The notes beneath the pieces are model-generated. The model had not been told where the DNA came from. It searched no databases and worked only from the letters and a program-made list of their open reading frames with translations. From the NCBI RefSeq assembly GCF_009789675.1, contig NZ_CP046915.1, positions 868,001 to 932,000 on the forward strand: a stretch of DNA of 64,000 nucleotides, written 5' to 3'. This DNA comes from Paraburkholderia acidisoli (lineage in GTDB: Bacteria; Pseudomonadota; Gammaproteobacteria; Burkholderiales; Burkholderiaceae). The position numbers were made by a program, and so were the translations under genes. Shown piece after piece: positions 36,559-46,828 of this stretch. Each line of letters starts with the position of its first letter. Position 1 is the first letter of the stretch.

Positions 36559-37716
36559 TTATGCCAGCGCGCGCCGGTAGATGGCGACCGCGTCGCGTTC
36601 CTCGAGCGGGCAGGGATTGTTCATCAGCAAACGCTGCTGCAGCATGGCGTCGGCGGCGAGGCGCGGCACGTCTTCGTCGCTCACGCCCACGGCGCGCAGG
36701 CTGGTCTGCAATCCCGCGTCGCGCGCCAGTTGCTCCAGATACGCGATGAACGCCTCGGCGCGGGCTTCGATCGAGCCTTGCGCACTCAGTCCCACGACGC
36801 TGCCCAACTCCGCGTAGTCGCGCGCCGCCACGCGCGCATTGAAGCGCAGCACGTGCGGCAGCACCAACGCGTTCGACAGGCCGTGCGGCACATGGAAGAT
36901 CCCGCCGAGCGGATACGCGAGCGCATGCACGCCGCCAACCGGCGCATTGGCGAACGCCTGCCCCGCGAGCATCGCGCCGAGCAGCATGGCCGAGCGCGCG
37001 TCGAGATCCGCGCCGTTGCGGCACGCGGGCAGCAGGTTCGCGCACAGCAGTTGCAGCGCCTTGCACGCGAGATGATCGGAGAGCGGATTCTTCAGGCGCT
37101 TGCTGGTGTACGCCTCGATCGCATGCACCATGGCGTCGATGCCGGTGGCCGCCGTCGCGGCGGGCGGCAGCCCGACCGTCAGCTCGGGGTCGAGCAGCGC
37201 GGCGTCGGCGTACAGCTGCGGCGCCACCACGCCGCTCTTGGTGGTCTTGCCCGTGGTGACGATGGCGATGGGCGTGACCTCGGAGCCCGTGCCCGCCGTG
37301 GTCGGGATTTGCACGAGCGGCAGGCGCGCGCCGCGCACCTTGTTCACGCCGTACATCTCGGCGAGCGGCTGGTCGCTGCCGCAGAGCACGGCCACGAGCT
37401 TCGCCACGTCCATCGACGAGCCGCCACCGAGGCCGATCACGAGTTCCGCGCCGAAGCCGCGCGCGCGCTGCGCGGCCGCGAGCACGACCTCGTCGGGCGG
37501 GTCCGCGATCACGTCGTCGATCACGAGCACTTCCCAGCCCGCCGTCGCGAGGCTCGCGAGCGCCGGTTCGAGCGCGCCGCTGCGATGCAGAAAAGAATCG
37601 GTCACGACGCACGCGCGCGCACCGGCATGACGTTCGCGCAACACGGCGCCAAGGCGGCGCGCGAGGCCCGCTTCGAGCGCGATATGCGGAACGGTCTGAA
37701 AGGAAAAGGCTTGCAT
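36559..37716 (-). CDS. Iron-containing (group III) alcohol dehydrogenase
   Basis: 385 residues from the ATG at 37716 (MQAFSFQTVPHIALE). NAD-binding GLGGGSSMDVAKLVAVL, conserved IPTTAGTGSEVTP and the metal ligands in TGIDAMVHAIEAYTS and GVHALAYPLGG/FHVPHGLSNALVLP are present. It is the last gene of the amide operon, following AmiR by 8 bases. It may reduce or oxidise an aldehyde or alcohol linked to the amide (for example after deamination), or belong to maleylacetate-reductase-like relatives. Confidence 0.9.
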   Translation of the reverse strand: MQAFSFQTVPHIALEAGLARRLGAVLRERHAGARACVVTDSFLHRSGALEPALASLATAGWEVLVIDDVIADPPDEVVLAAAQRARGFGAELVIGLGGGSSMDVAKLVAVLCGSDQPLAEMYGVNKVRGARLPLVQIPTTAGTGSEVTPIAIVTTGKTTKSGVVAPQLYADAALLDPELTVGLPPAATAATGIDAMVHAIEAYTSKRLKNPLSDHLACKALQLLCANLLPACRNGADLDARSAMLLGAMLAGQAFANAPVGGVHALAYPLGGIFHVPHGLSNALVLPHVLRFNARVAARDYAELGSVVGLSAQGSIEARAEAFIAYLEQLARDAGLQTSLRAVGVSDEDVPRLAADAMLQQRLLMNNPCPLEERDAVAIYRRALA

Positions 37717-37724
37717 GATGAGGT

Positions 37725-38339
37725 TCAGGAGAGTTCGTTGATGATGGCCTGCGCCGTGTCTTCGAGCGACGCGCGCGACGCCATGGCGCGCGCCTGGATC
37801 GTGCGGTGCGCCTCGTTTTCCGTCATGCCTTCGCGGGCGATCAGCAGGGTTTTGGCCATCGTGACCTTGCTGATGGCCGCGTAGCGTCCCTGCAACTTGC
37901 GGATCTGCGCGAGCGTGGCGGCGTGCTGCTTCCACGCCGTGCGCGCGAGCAGTAGCTGCGTGAGCAGGCCGAACGGCCGGATGGGCCGCTCGATCACGCC
38001 CGCGCAGCCGCTTTCGAACACGAGCTGCAACGTGGCCGGATTCTCGTATTCGACGATGCCGATCACGGGCGGGCTCAGTTCCGAAAAACTCTGCGCGAGC
38101 GTTTGCACCGCCTCGCGCTGGCCCTCTTCGATCGTCAGCAACACCACGTCGGTGTCGGTGGTGATGCGCTCGGGAATGGGCCATTGCTGCTCGGGCGTGC
38201 AGCCGATACGCCGCAGATGCGACACCAGCAACTGCGCTTCGGCGTCGCGCGGATGCAGCACGAGCACGCGCAGGCCGTTGAGTTCGCGCAGCGTCGGTTT
38301 CGCGCTCGCGGCGGCAGGACGGGAGGAGGGGGCGCTCAC
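37725..38339 (-). CDS. amiR: AmiR-like ANTAR antitermination regulator
   Basis: 204 residues. The N-terminal pseudo-receiver (GLRVLVLHPRDAEAQLLVSH, HLRRIGCTPEQQWPIPE) lacks the normal phospho-Asp, as in Pseudomonas AmiR. A coiled coil leads into a C-terminal ANTAR domain: MAKTLLIAREGMTENEAHRT and MASRASLEDTAQAIINEL. ANTAR proteins bind RNA leaders and prevent termination. The start is a GTG at 38339 in a GTGA overlap with the amiC stop. The tandem amiC-amiR order matches the Pseudomonas amidase locus, where amide-bound AmiC releases AmiR. Confidence 0.87.
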   Translation of the reverse strand: MSAPSSRPAAASAKPTLRELNGLRVLVLHPRDAEAQLLVSHLRRIGCTPEQQWPIPERITTDTDVVLLTIEEGQREAVQTLAQSFSELSPPVIGIVEYENPATLQLVFESGCAGVIERPIRPFGLLTQLLLARTAWKQHAATLAQIRKLQGRYAAISKVTMAKTLLIAREGMTENEAHRTIQARAMASRASLEDTAQAIINELS

Positions 38340-39505
38340 GTTGTCGAGTGATCGTCGAAGTCGAGCGCGTGATCCACGAGATACGGCACGGGGCGCACGG
38401 GCGCAGGCGCGGAGTAGAGGATGTCGAAGCGGCGCTGCGCGTCGATACGCGCGATGCGCGGCCACAACCACGTGTGCTGCGTTTCGCCGTCGATCGTCAC
38501 GCGTCCTTGCGGCGCTTCGAAGCTCGCGCCGTTGAGCGCGGGCATCAGTTCGGCAGCGGCGAGCGAGCCCGCGCGCCGCGCCGCGTCGGCGACCAGGTGC
38601 ACCTGGAAGTAGGCCGCTTCGGCACCCGCCGTGATCGGCGCGTCCTGGCCGTAGCGCGCGCGGTATGCCTGTACGAAACGGCGGCTCGCCGCCGATTCGA
38701 GCGAATCGAACCAGGGCGCCGCCGTGATGTGGCCTTCGGCGGCTTCGGCGCTCAGGGCGGCCACGTCGGTTTCGTTGGTCGCGAGACTCACGATCGGCAT
38801 GCGCGCGGGGTCGAGGCCCAGTTCGCGATAGGCGCGATACAGCTTGACGATGTCGCGGCCCACGACCGTCGAGTAGATCGCGTCGGGCCGCTCGTCGCGC
38901 GCGCGTTTCAACACCTCGGCGAAATCGGCTTGCGGCGCGTCGAGCGGCAGATAGGTCTCGCCCACCACGGTGCCGCCCGCATGCTCGTACAGCTCGCGCA
39001 TGATGCGGTTCGATTCGCGCGGATACACATACTGGCCGCCGACGAACAGCACACGGTCGCCGTAATGGCGCATGACGTGACTCGCGAGCACCACCGAATT
39101 CTGGTTCGGCACCGAGCCCGTGTAGAAACAGTACGGCGAGAACTCGAAGCCCTCGTAGAGCGTGGCGTAGAACAGCAGCACGCGGCGGCTCTCGATCACG
39201 GGCAGCACCGCCTTGCGCGTGCTCGACATATGTGTGCCGAAGATCACGGGCACGTTCTGCGTGTCGCACAGCCATTCGGCGGCGCTGCGGTACGCCTCGG
39301 GCGTCGCCCCGACCTCCGGCGCGACGGGCACGAGCGGCACGCCGCCAATACCGCCTTGCGCGTTGATTTCGTCGATGGCGAGCCGCGTGGCGTTGTCCTG
39401 CGTGATCTCGGTGGCGGCGGTCAGGCTCGTGCGCGAGAACAGCAGGCCGACGCGATGGCCCGCTTCCCGCGTGTTGCCTGGCGTGGCAGGTATCGGCGCG
39501 CTCAC
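38336..39505 (-). CDS. amiC: AmiC-like amide sensor (cytoplasmic Peripla_BP protein)
   Basis: 389 residues. It closely follows Pseudomonas AmiC: GLLFSRTSLTAATEI, MSSTRKAVLPVIESRRVLLF, YEGFEFSPYCFYTGSVPNQN, YVYPRESNRIMRELYEHAGG, SFEAPQGRV and the end VRPVPYLVDHALDFDD. No signal peptide, as expected for a cytoplasmic AmiR antagonist. I start at the GTG at 39505 (GTGA overlap with the amidase stop), parallel to the next gene; an ATG at 39516 is possible. Its ligand should be a short amide imported by the operon's ABC system. Confidence 0.9.
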   Translation of the reverse strand: MSAPIPATPGNTREAGHRVGLLFSRTSLTAATEITQDNATRLAIDEINAQGGIGGVPLVPVAPEVGATPEAYRSAAEWLCDTQNVPVIFGTHMSSTRKAVLPVIESRRVLLFYATLYEGFEFSPYCFYTGSVPNQNSVVLASHVMRHYGDRVLFVGGQYVYPRESNRIMRELYEHAGGTVVGETYLPLDAPQADFAEVLKRARDERPDAIYSTVVGRDIVKLYRAYRELGLDPARMPIVSLATNETDVAALSAEAAEGHITAAPWFDSLESAASRRFVQAYRARYGQDAPITAGAEAAYFQVHLVADAARRAGSLAAAELMPALNGASFEAPQGRVTIDGETQHTWLWPRIARIDAQRRFDILYSAPAPVRPVPYLVDHALDFDDHSTT

Positions 39506-41043
39506 AGCGTGGTCCATTCGAAGGCCCGCTCGAACGCGTGAGCGAGGCGATACAGCGTGGCTTCGTCGCCGCGCCGGCCCACCAGCATCATGCCGACGGG
39601 CAAGCCGTCGCGGCTCGCGCACGGCACCGAGATCGCCGGGTGGCCGGTCACGTCGAATGGCGCCGTGTTGGCATTCATCTCGAGCGCGCGCGTGACCCAC
39701 AGGCGCGCGTCGGCGTTCGCGGGCGGCAGGGGCGGCGCTTTCATGGGCACGGTGGGCATGAGCAGGGCGTCCGCATGTTCGAGGGCGGCGTCGTAGGCGG
39801 CGCCGAGCTTGCGCGCGAGATTCTGCGCCTTGGCATAGTACTGCCCGCCGTAGCGCGCGTAAAAGTACTCGCCCGCGATCAGGCAGCTTTTCACGTCGGG
39901 CGGGAAGTCGTCGGCGTGCGCCTGCCAGTCGCGCTGCGCGCGCATCAGGCTCGTGACGTACAAGCCCTTCCAGTTGGTGCCGTAGTTGTAGCCCTTCATC
40001 TGCTGCGTGGTGCCTTCCACGGCAATGGGCGTCCAGATCGCGTGGCCGTGGCGGTGCATCGGCACCGCGAGGTCGTCCACGCGCACGTCGAGTTCCGCGA
40101 AGCGGCGCGCGGCGGCCCGCACGGCGTCGTCGACATCGGCTTGCGAGTTGTGCCAGCCGAAACCTTCGGGCACCACGCCGATGCGCAGCCCGCGCAGCGG
40201 CTGTTCGAGCGCCGCGGCATAGCGCGGCGCGCGGGCATTGTTGACGGAACCCGCGGCGACCGGTAGCGCGTGCTGGCGCGGATCGAGGCCGTCGGGACCG
40301 GCGAGCGCGTCGAGCAGCAGCGCGTTGTCGGCCACGTTGGCGCTCATGATGCCCGCGTGGTCGAGCGTCATTTCGATCGGCATGATGCCGGTGTAGGGAA
40401 TCAATCCCCACGTGGGTTTCATGCCGACGATGCCCGAGTACGCGGCCGGAATGCGCACCGAGCCGCCCTGGTCGGTGCCGATCGCCAGCTCGGCTTCGCC
40501 GGCCGCGACCAGCGCCGCCGCGCCCGAGGACGAACCGCCCGCCGAGTGCGCGAGGTTGCGCGGGTTGCGCACCGGGCCGGCCGCGCCGGTGTGGCTGCTG
40601 CCCGAGACGCAGAAGAATTCGCAATGCGCCTTGCCGACGATGCGTGCGCCCGCGTCGAGCATGCGCGCGACCACGGTGGCGTCGGTGTCGGGCGTATAGC
40701 CGCGCAGCGACGACGCGCCGTTCATCATCGGCACGCCCGCGAGGCAGACGTTGTCCTTGAGCACGACGCGCTTGCCCGCGAGCGGGCCGTCCGGCTTGCC
40801 GTCGATCTCGGTGCGCACATACCACGCGTTGAGCGGATTGTCGGCGGCTTCGACGCGCACGCCGGGCGTGCGCGCGTAGCTCGCCACGGGCGGCGCGTCG
40901 ATCAGCGCGTCCACCACGTCGTAGTCGGCGAAAGTCGCCTGCAGGATCTCGTCGTAGGCGCGCAATTCCTGCTCGCCGAGGTGCATGCCCAGATTGCGGG
41001 CGGCCTGTTCGAGCGCGCCGGGCGAGGGGCGAGGAAGAGACAT
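39502..41043 (-). CDS. Amidase-signature amidase (Rhodococcus nitrile-cluster type)
   Basis: 513 residues. Catalytic Lys is in KRVVLKDNVCLAGVP. The first conserved Ser is in the Gly/Ser core NLAHSAGGSSSGAAALVAAG, and the nucleophile Ser is in ELAIGTDQGGSVRIPAAYSG. The following GMKPTWGLIPYTGIMPIEMT matches aliphatic/aromatic amidases of nitrile-degrading clusters. It hydrolyses a carboxamide to acid and ammonia. No nitrile hydratase gene is nearby, so the substrate is probably taken up as an amide. AmiC-AmiR normally control an unrelated nitrilase-type amidase (AmiE), so this pairing is unusual. Confidence 0.92.
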   Translation of the reverse strand: MSLPRPSPGALEQAARNLGMHLGEQELRAYDEILQATFADYDVVDALIDAPPVASYARTPGVRVEAADNPLNAWYVRTEIDGKPDGPLAGKRVVLKDNVCLAGVPMMNGASSLRGYTPDTDATVVARMLDAGARIVGKAHCEFFCVSGSSHTGAAGPVRNPRNLAHSAGGSSSGAAALVAAGEAELAIGTDQGGSVRIPAAYSGIVGMKPTWGLIPYTGIMPIEMTLDHAGIMSANVADNALLLDALAGPDGLDPRQHALPVAAGSVNNARAPRYAAALEQPLRGLRIGVVPEGFGWHNSQADVDDAVRAAARRFAELDVRVDDLAVPMHRHGHAIWTPIAVEGTTQQMKGYNYGTNWKGLYVTSLMRAQRDWQAHADDFPPDVKSCLIAGEYFYARYGGQYYAKAQNLARKLGAAYDAALEHADALLMPTVPMKAPPLPPANADARLWVTRALEMNANTAPFDVTGHPAISVPCASRDGLPVGMMLVGRRGDEATLYRLAHAFERAFEWTTL

Positions 41044-41056
41044 CGATGGCTCCGTT

Positions 41057-41753
41057 TCAGGTTTGGAGACCGCAATAGCGTTGTGCGATCTCCTGGGAAG
41101 TCAGGGAAGCGGACGGAAAGTCCGCGATCAGTTCGCCTTTTTCGAGCACGAGAATGCGATCGGACAACTCGCGCAGAAAGTCGATGTCCTGCTCCACGAG
41201 CAGGATGGCGATGCCGTGGCTCTGGCGCAAGGTCTTGAGCGTTTCGACGATCTCGTCGCAGATCGAGGGCTGGATGCCTTCGGTCGGCTCGTCGAGCAGC
41301 ATCACGCTGGGCTTGCCGCACAGGCAGCGCGCGAGCGCCAGCAGTTGTTGCTCGCCGCCCGACAGACTGCCGCCTGCGCGGTCGAGCAGGCGTTGCAGGC
41401 GCGGAAACACGGCGAGCACGGAATCGATCGTCGTGCGCGCGTCGCCGAGCGCCTTCACGCAGCCCATGCGCAGATTCTCGGCCACCGTGAGCGCGGGAAA
41501 GATCTGCCGGCCTTGCGGCACGAAGCCGATGCCGTGACGCGCGCGCGCATGCGGCGCGAGACGCGTGAGATCCTGGCCGCCGAAGCGCAGGCTGCCCGCC
41601 GTTGCGGCGACCTCGCCCATCAGCGTGCGCAGCAGCGTGGTCTTGCCCATGCCGTTGCGGCCGAACACGCCGGTGAATTCGCCCGCGGCCATGTTGAAGC
41701 GCACGCCGTTGAGCACCGGCACGCGTCCATAACTGGCGCGAATATCGAGCACC

Positions 41754-41761
<8 letters not shown>
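41057..41761 (-). CDS. ABC transporter ATP-binding protein (LivF type)
   Basis: 234 residues. Walker A GRNGMGKTT, signature SLSGGEQQLLALARCL, Walker B VMLLDEPTEGIQ. The short, membrane-anchor-free form is typical of LivF/UrtE. It overlaps the LivG-type gene by 8 bases and precedes the amidase by 13 bases. Confidence 0.92.
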
Positions 41762-42487
<726 letters not shown>

Positions 42488-42491
<4 letters not shown>

Positions 42492-43531
42492 ACGGAGTCT
42501 CCCGAGGAATGAGAGGCCACGCCGAGATCGCCGGGCGCGCTGCCGCCGCGCGCGCGATGGCGCAGGCGCTCGAAGCCGTCGGCGAGCGTGGGCACGAGAC
42601 CGCGCGGAATCACCAGCACGAACAGCGCGAGAATCACGCCGAGCACGAGGCCGGTATCGACCGTTTGCTGCTGGCCGAGCGAGGTCACCATCCACTGAAT
42701 GCCCACGCACGCGAGGATCGGTCCGATCAGCGTGCCGCGCCCGCCCACCAGTACCCAGATGATGATCTGCGCCGATTGCGAGAGCCCGAACACGCCGGGA
42801 CTCACGAACGCGCCCCAGTTCGCGTAGAGCATGCCCGCGAGACCGGCGAGCGCGCCGCCGATCGTGAAGGTCGCGAGCTTGTAGCGATTGGCGTCGTAGC
42901 CGAGCAGACGCGCGCGCTGTTCGTTCTCGCGCACGGCGGCGACCACGCGGCCAAAGCGCGATCGCTGCACCATACGCAGTCCGAAATAAGCGCCGATCAG
43001 CAGCAGCGCGGCGAGCGTGAACATCGCTTCGGGCGAGAGCGGATCGCTGGCGCCGGGCAGCGTGAGCGGCGGTATCGACGGAATGCCGTTGAAGCCGCCG
43101 AGCAATGCCGCGCCAATGCGGTACGCGTCGCCCGAGGTCGAGTTCATCACGTTGAAGAGGATCAACGTGACGGCCAGCGTGATGACGCCGAGATACACGT
43201 CGCTGATCTTGCCGTAGAACATGAAGTAGCCGAGCAGCGCCGCGAACGCGGCCGGCACCACCACGGCCAGCGTGACCGCCGCGAGGCCGGGGCCGAAGTT
43301 GAAGGCCGCCACGGCGTACGCATACGCGCCGAGCCCGAAGAACGCCGACTGCCCGAAGCACAGAATGCCGCCGTGGCCCCACACGAAGGCGAGGCTCAGC
43401 GCGAGCAGCGCCATGACGAGATAGACCGTCATGGAGAGCAGGCTGAACATGTCGACGGCGGTGGGCAGGGCGAGCGCGGCCGCGACGGCCGCCACGCCGA
43501 GCGCGGCCTGAACGAGAGTGGAAGTGCGCAT
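42488..43531 (-). CDS. ABC transporter permease (LivM/UrtC type)
   Basis: 347 residues, about 8-10 transmembrane helices. Typical features are LAFVWGHGGILCFGQSAFFG, LGYDANRYKLATFTIGGALA and VLVGGRGTLIGPILA. It overlaps the LivH-type gene by one base (TGATG) and the ATPase by four. Confidence 0.92.
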
Positions 43532-44400
43532 CAGATTGCCCGCTTGAAGAACCGGCCGGTGATGCCTTGCGGCAGGAGGCGGATCAGCACGACGGCGGCG
43601 AGCAGCAGCGCGACCTGACCGTACACGGGTGTCGCCACGAAAGTCACGCCCTGGCTGATCGCGCCGAAGAAGCCCGAGGCCGCGAGCGTGCCCGCGATCA
43701 CGGCCGTGCCGCCGCTAATGACCGTGATGAACGCCTTGGCGATATACGCCGCGCCGATCGTCGGGATCACGCCGGAGAGCGGTGCGAGCGCGGCGCCCGC
43801 GAGACCGGAGAGCGCCGCGCCGAGCCCGAACGTGAGCTTGTAGACGGTGTCCGGGTTCATGCCGAGCGCGTCGGCCATGGCCGCGTTCTGCATGCACGCG
43901 CGGGCGCGCAGACCGAAGTCGGTGAAGCGCAGCAGCGCCCACAGCGCGAGCATCACGCCAGCGGCCAGCGCGATCAGGAACACGGCGTAGCCGCTCGCCT
44001 GGCGCGAGCCGATCGCGATGCTGCCGAGCGGCGTGGAGATGCCGACGGTCGTGTTGCCGAACACCATCGTCGCCACGCCGATGATCGCGAGACTCAGGCC
44101 CCACGTGGCGAGCATCGTGTCGATCATGCGGCCGTACAGATGACGCACGAGCAGATGCTCGACGATCACGCCGAACACGCCCACCGCGAGCGGCGCGAGC
44201 ACGAGCATGGCGATCCAGATCGGCACGCCGAACCGGTGGGTCGCGAGGATCGTGACGTAGCCGCCCAGCATCATGAATTCGCCGTGCGCGAGGTTGATGA
44301 TCTTCATCATGCCGAACACGACCGCGAGACCGACGCTCAGGAGCGCCAGCATCGCGATCGCGCTCAGGATGTCGATCGCGTAGATGAGAAAGAGGTCCAT
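43531..44400 (-). CDS. ABC transporter permease (LivH/UrtB type)
   Basis: 289 residues from the ATG at 44400 (MDLFLIYAIDILSAI). FGMMKIINLAHGEFMMLGGY is the classic LivH/UrtB motif, and RACMQNAAMADALGMNPDTV is the cytoplasmic loop. It follows the binding-protein gene by 8 bases. Longer open frame upstream belongs to another frame and is not coding. Confidence 0.92.
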   Translation of the reverse strand: MDLFLIYAIDILSAIAMLALLSVGLAVVFGMMKIINLAHGEFMMLGGYVTILATHRFGVPIWIAMLVLAPLAVGVFGVIVEHLLVRHLYGRMIDTMLATWGLSLAIIGVATMVFGNTTVGISTPLGSIAIGSRQASGYAVFLIALAAGVMLALWALLRFTDFGLRARACMQNAAMADALGMNPDTVYKLTFGLGAALSGLAGAALAPLSGVIPTIGAAYIAKAFITVISGGTAVIAGTLAASGFFGAISQGVTFVATPVYGQVALLLAAVVLIRLLPQGITGRFFKRAI

Positions 44401-44408
44401 GGCGTCGT

Positions 44409-45644
44409 TCAGAATTTGATCGCGTACTGGCGGTTGTCGGCCGGGTTCTTGATCAGATTGCACACGGCGGCCGTGTCGGCCGGCTTTTGCTGCGGGAAGC
44501 TCTGCACGAGTTCGAGCTTGTGGTTGTTCACGCGCGCGATATGCACGTCGAGAATGCAGTGATGCGTGGCCGGGTCGAGCGTGACCTTGCCGCTCGGCGC
44601 GTCGATCGCAATGCCGGTCTCGAGTGCTTCGATCACCTTCATGCGGTCCACCGAATTCGCTTTGCGCACGCCGGCCGCCCACAGCATGAAGCCCTGGTAG
44701 GCGCCCATTGCGAGTTCGGTGATGTACGGGTAGTTCTGGCCGTAGCGCGCATGGAAGCGCTTCACGAAATCGGCGTTCACGGCGCCGGGCAGCTCTTGCA
44801 GATAGTTCTGGCACACCATGAAGCCGTTGCATTCTTCCGGCGAGAGCACGATGTGCTCGTTGCCGCCCGCGAACGTGGTGGAGGCGAGCGGAATCTTCGT
44901 CGTCATGCCGGTGGCTTTCCACTGGCGATAAAACGACATGTGCGCGCCGCCCACGAGCGCGGACCAGATGAAGTCCGGCGAGGCAGCCTGGATCTTCGAA
45001 ATGGTCGCGCCGAAGTCGGTCACGTCGAGCGGGAAGAATTCCGTCGCGACAACCTTGCCGCTCGACTCCGCCACGTACTTCTTGACCCACTCGGAAACGA
45101 TCTGGCCGTAGTTATAGTCGGCGGCAACGATATAGACTTTCTTGCCCCAGTTGCGCACGGCCCACGGCACGAGTTTCGCGACCGTTTGCGCGGGCGTCAC
45201 ACCCGTGCCGAAGTAATTGCGGTCGCACACGCCGCCTTCGTACTGGTTGTCGTAGAAGTAGAGCGTGCGGTAGCGGTCGAGCACCGGGCGCACGATTTCG
45301 CGCGATGCGGAGGTAATGCCTGCGTGGACCACGGCGGCACGGTCGCGCAACGCGGCCTGCTGCGCGAATTGCGCGTAAAGCTGCATGTTCGACTGGGCGT
45401 CGTAGCTGATGAAGTTCAGCTGCTGGCCGAGCAGGCCGCCTTGCGCGTTGATTTCCTCGGCGGCAAAGCGCAAGGCGTCCATCACGGGCTTGCCGTAGAT
45501 GTCGAGGCCGCCCGAGAGATCGTAGATCGCGGCCACGTTGATCTTGCCCTGCGCGAACGCGCGCGTGGCGTTCAGACCGAGCAGTGTCGCCCCGGCGACC
45601 GATGCGGCGGAAGTTGAGAGGAAACGACGGCGGTTCATGCTCAT
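44409..45644 (-). CDS. Urea/short-chain-amide ABC substrate-binding protein with Tat signal
   Basis: 411 residues from the ATG at 45644 (MSMNRRRFLSTSAASVAGA), 10 bases after AGGAGG. The leader has a twin-arginine NRRRFL motif and ends RAFAQ, so it is probably exported folded by Tat. The mature part has INVAAIYDLSGGLDIYGKPV and YDNQYEGGVCDRNYFGTGVT, resembling FmdD/UrtA-type urea and amide binding proteins. It is the first gene of a nine-gene operon that ends with the Fe-alcohol dehydrogenase. Note that AmiC belongs to the same general fold family but is cytoplasmic. Confidence 0.92.
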   Translation of the reverse strand: MSMNRRRFLSTSAASVAGATLLGLNATRAFAQGKINVAAIYDLSGGLDIYGKPVMDALRFAAEEINAQGGLLGQQLNFISYDAQSNMQLYAQFAQQAALRDRAAVVHAGITSASREIVRPVLDRYRTLYFYDNQYEGGVCDRNYFGTGVTPAQTVAKLVPWAVRNWGKKVYIVAADYNYGQIVSEWVKKYVAESSGKVVATEFFPLDVTDFGATISKIQAASPDFIWSALVGGAHMSFYRQWKATGMTTKIPLASTTFAGGNEHIVLSPEECNGFMVCQNYLQELPGAVNADFVKRFHARYGQNYPYITELAMGAYQGFMLWAAGVRKANSVDRMKVIEALETGIAIDAPSGKVTLDPATHHCILDVHIARVNNHKLELVQSFPQQKPADTAAVCNLIKNPADNRQYAIKF

Positions 45645-46026
45645 ATGCGAAAACCCTCCTGACGCGAATGCCACGCGCGACCAGGCCGCCGTGCGCAACG
45701 CGCCGACGAGCGAAGTCCCGCACGATGCAATCGCGCAGCTGTGAGTGAAAGTGGATGTGCCGGGAAATCCGGCTGAGTGCCGACGCCGTTGTCGACCGAT
45801 GGGGAACTACCGGGAGCGCCTCGCCTGGATCACGTCATTGGAATCCGGGCGCGGGACTTCTTCGGGAAAGAAGTGGGGCGATCTTAGAAGAGCCAAAATA
45901 GATTACCCACTCGGGATAACCCTTATTTTGCTGTGATGGGGGTAGGCGTTTGCTGTCGCGCGCAGGCGGCGGAACAACGGGGCGCGCGGCGGCGCCTTCC
46001 ATGCCGCCGCCTTGCGCGCACCCGGC
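45645..46026 (-). promoter_or_regulatory. Leader and promoter region of the amide operon
   Basis: 382 bases before the binding-protein start. On the minus strand it holds near-direct repeats GGGTTATC and GGGTAATC (45925-45901), a 7-bp hairpin ACTTCTT/AAGAAGT (45856-45874) and a 5-bp hairpin GCCGG/CCGGC (45759-45773). An ANTAR-controlled leader should contain paired hexaloop hairpins and a terminator. I could not recognise a clear pair or a T-run, so the RNA target of AmiR remains unplaced. Confidence 0.4.
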
Positions 46027-46689
46027 TCAGGGCATCTCCCGTGCCAGCGCCACCCACTTCTCCTTCACGGGCGCCTTGAGGATCGTCGGATGCTCCAGAC
46101 CGAAACTGGAGCGCCGCAGAAACACCATCAATCCTTGCCAGTGCGAATAGATGAACGCACCGCGCACCCAGGTTTCCTCGACCGTCAGTTTCGGGTTGAT
46201 CTGCCCGACCAGATCGCTGAAGAGCGAGTGATACGTCTCGCTCACTCTCTGCATGATCTCGCGCATCCATTCGTGCCGCTCCGCCAGTGACCAGCACTCG
46301 AAGGCGAATGGGCTGATGATCGAGTCGCGCGCCGTGAAGGTGTCGAAGGTATGGTCGACAAACGCTTCGAGCCGCCCGGTTGGCGAGAGCTTCGACTGTT
46401 GCACGATCTCGTGCGAGATCGTCATGTAGCGCCGCGAACTCTCTTCGATCGCGGCCTTGAGCAATGCTTCGCGGCTGTCGAAGTAGTGCTGCAAGGTGCC
46501 GAGCTGAATGCCGGCCTCGGACGCGATTCGTCTTTGCGTGAAACCGCTGTCGCCGCTCGCGGCGAAGATCTGGATCGCCGCGTCGAGAATGGCGGGCACG
46601 CGCGTCGTGCGGTTGCCGCGACGCCTGGCCGACTGCCCCCGTGGTCCAGTACGTGCCTGACCGTCGATGCCCGATGTTGGGGTGCTCAT
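46027..46689 (-). CDS. TetR-family repressor, first of a paralogous pair flanking a catabolic island
   Basis: 220 residues. HTH SGFTQRRIASEAGIQLGTLQ runs into HYFDSREALL. The protein closely resembles the TetR at 59147-59809 along its whole length, including near-identical recognition helices (IQLGTLQHYF and INLGTLQHYF), the central NPKLTVEE/NPKLTVEQ and the ends REMP/REKP. It is divergent from the KstD-like gene at 46903. An operator copy lies at 46715-46728, over its own start region just downstream of a perfect -10 box TATAAT (46734-46729), so it is probably autoregulated. Confidence 0.92.
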   Translation of the reverse strand: MSTPTSGIDGQARTGPRGQSARRRGNRTTRVPAILDAAIQIFAASGDSGFTQRRIASEAGIQLGTLQHYFDSREALLKAAIEESSRRYMTISHEIVQQSKLSPTGRLEAFVDHTFDTFTARDSIISPFAFECWSLAERHEWMREIMQRVSETYHSLFSDLVGQINPKLTVEETWVRGAFIYSHWQGLMVFLRRSSFGLEHPTILKAPVKEKWVALAREMP

Positions 46690-46714
46690 AGCGCTCCGGG
46701 ATCAAAAAATTAAC

Positions 46715-46734
46715 AAGTCACGCGAACAATTATA
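46715..46734 (-). promoter_or_regulatory. -10 box and operator copy for the first TetR gene
   Basis: On the minus strand TATAAT (46734-46729) is followed by the operator-like 14-mer AAGTCA-CG-CGAACA (plus-strand reading, 46715-46728). The sequence is nearly identical to the operator copy at 58838-58851. The -35 box is weak. Confidence 0.7.
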
Positions 46735-46828
46735 AACCAAGGTGCGATCCCGGTTGAATCCCGAATTTCGGCGCCGGATCTTGGGGTAACCGCGAACAGG
46801 CCGAGCGTTTTCCCTGATTATCGCCTCG

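Noticed and set aside
45856..45874. Hairpin in the amide-operon leader as a canonical ANTAR hexaloop
   Set aside because: The loop is five bases, not six, and I found no second matching hairpin, so I do not call it an AmiR site.
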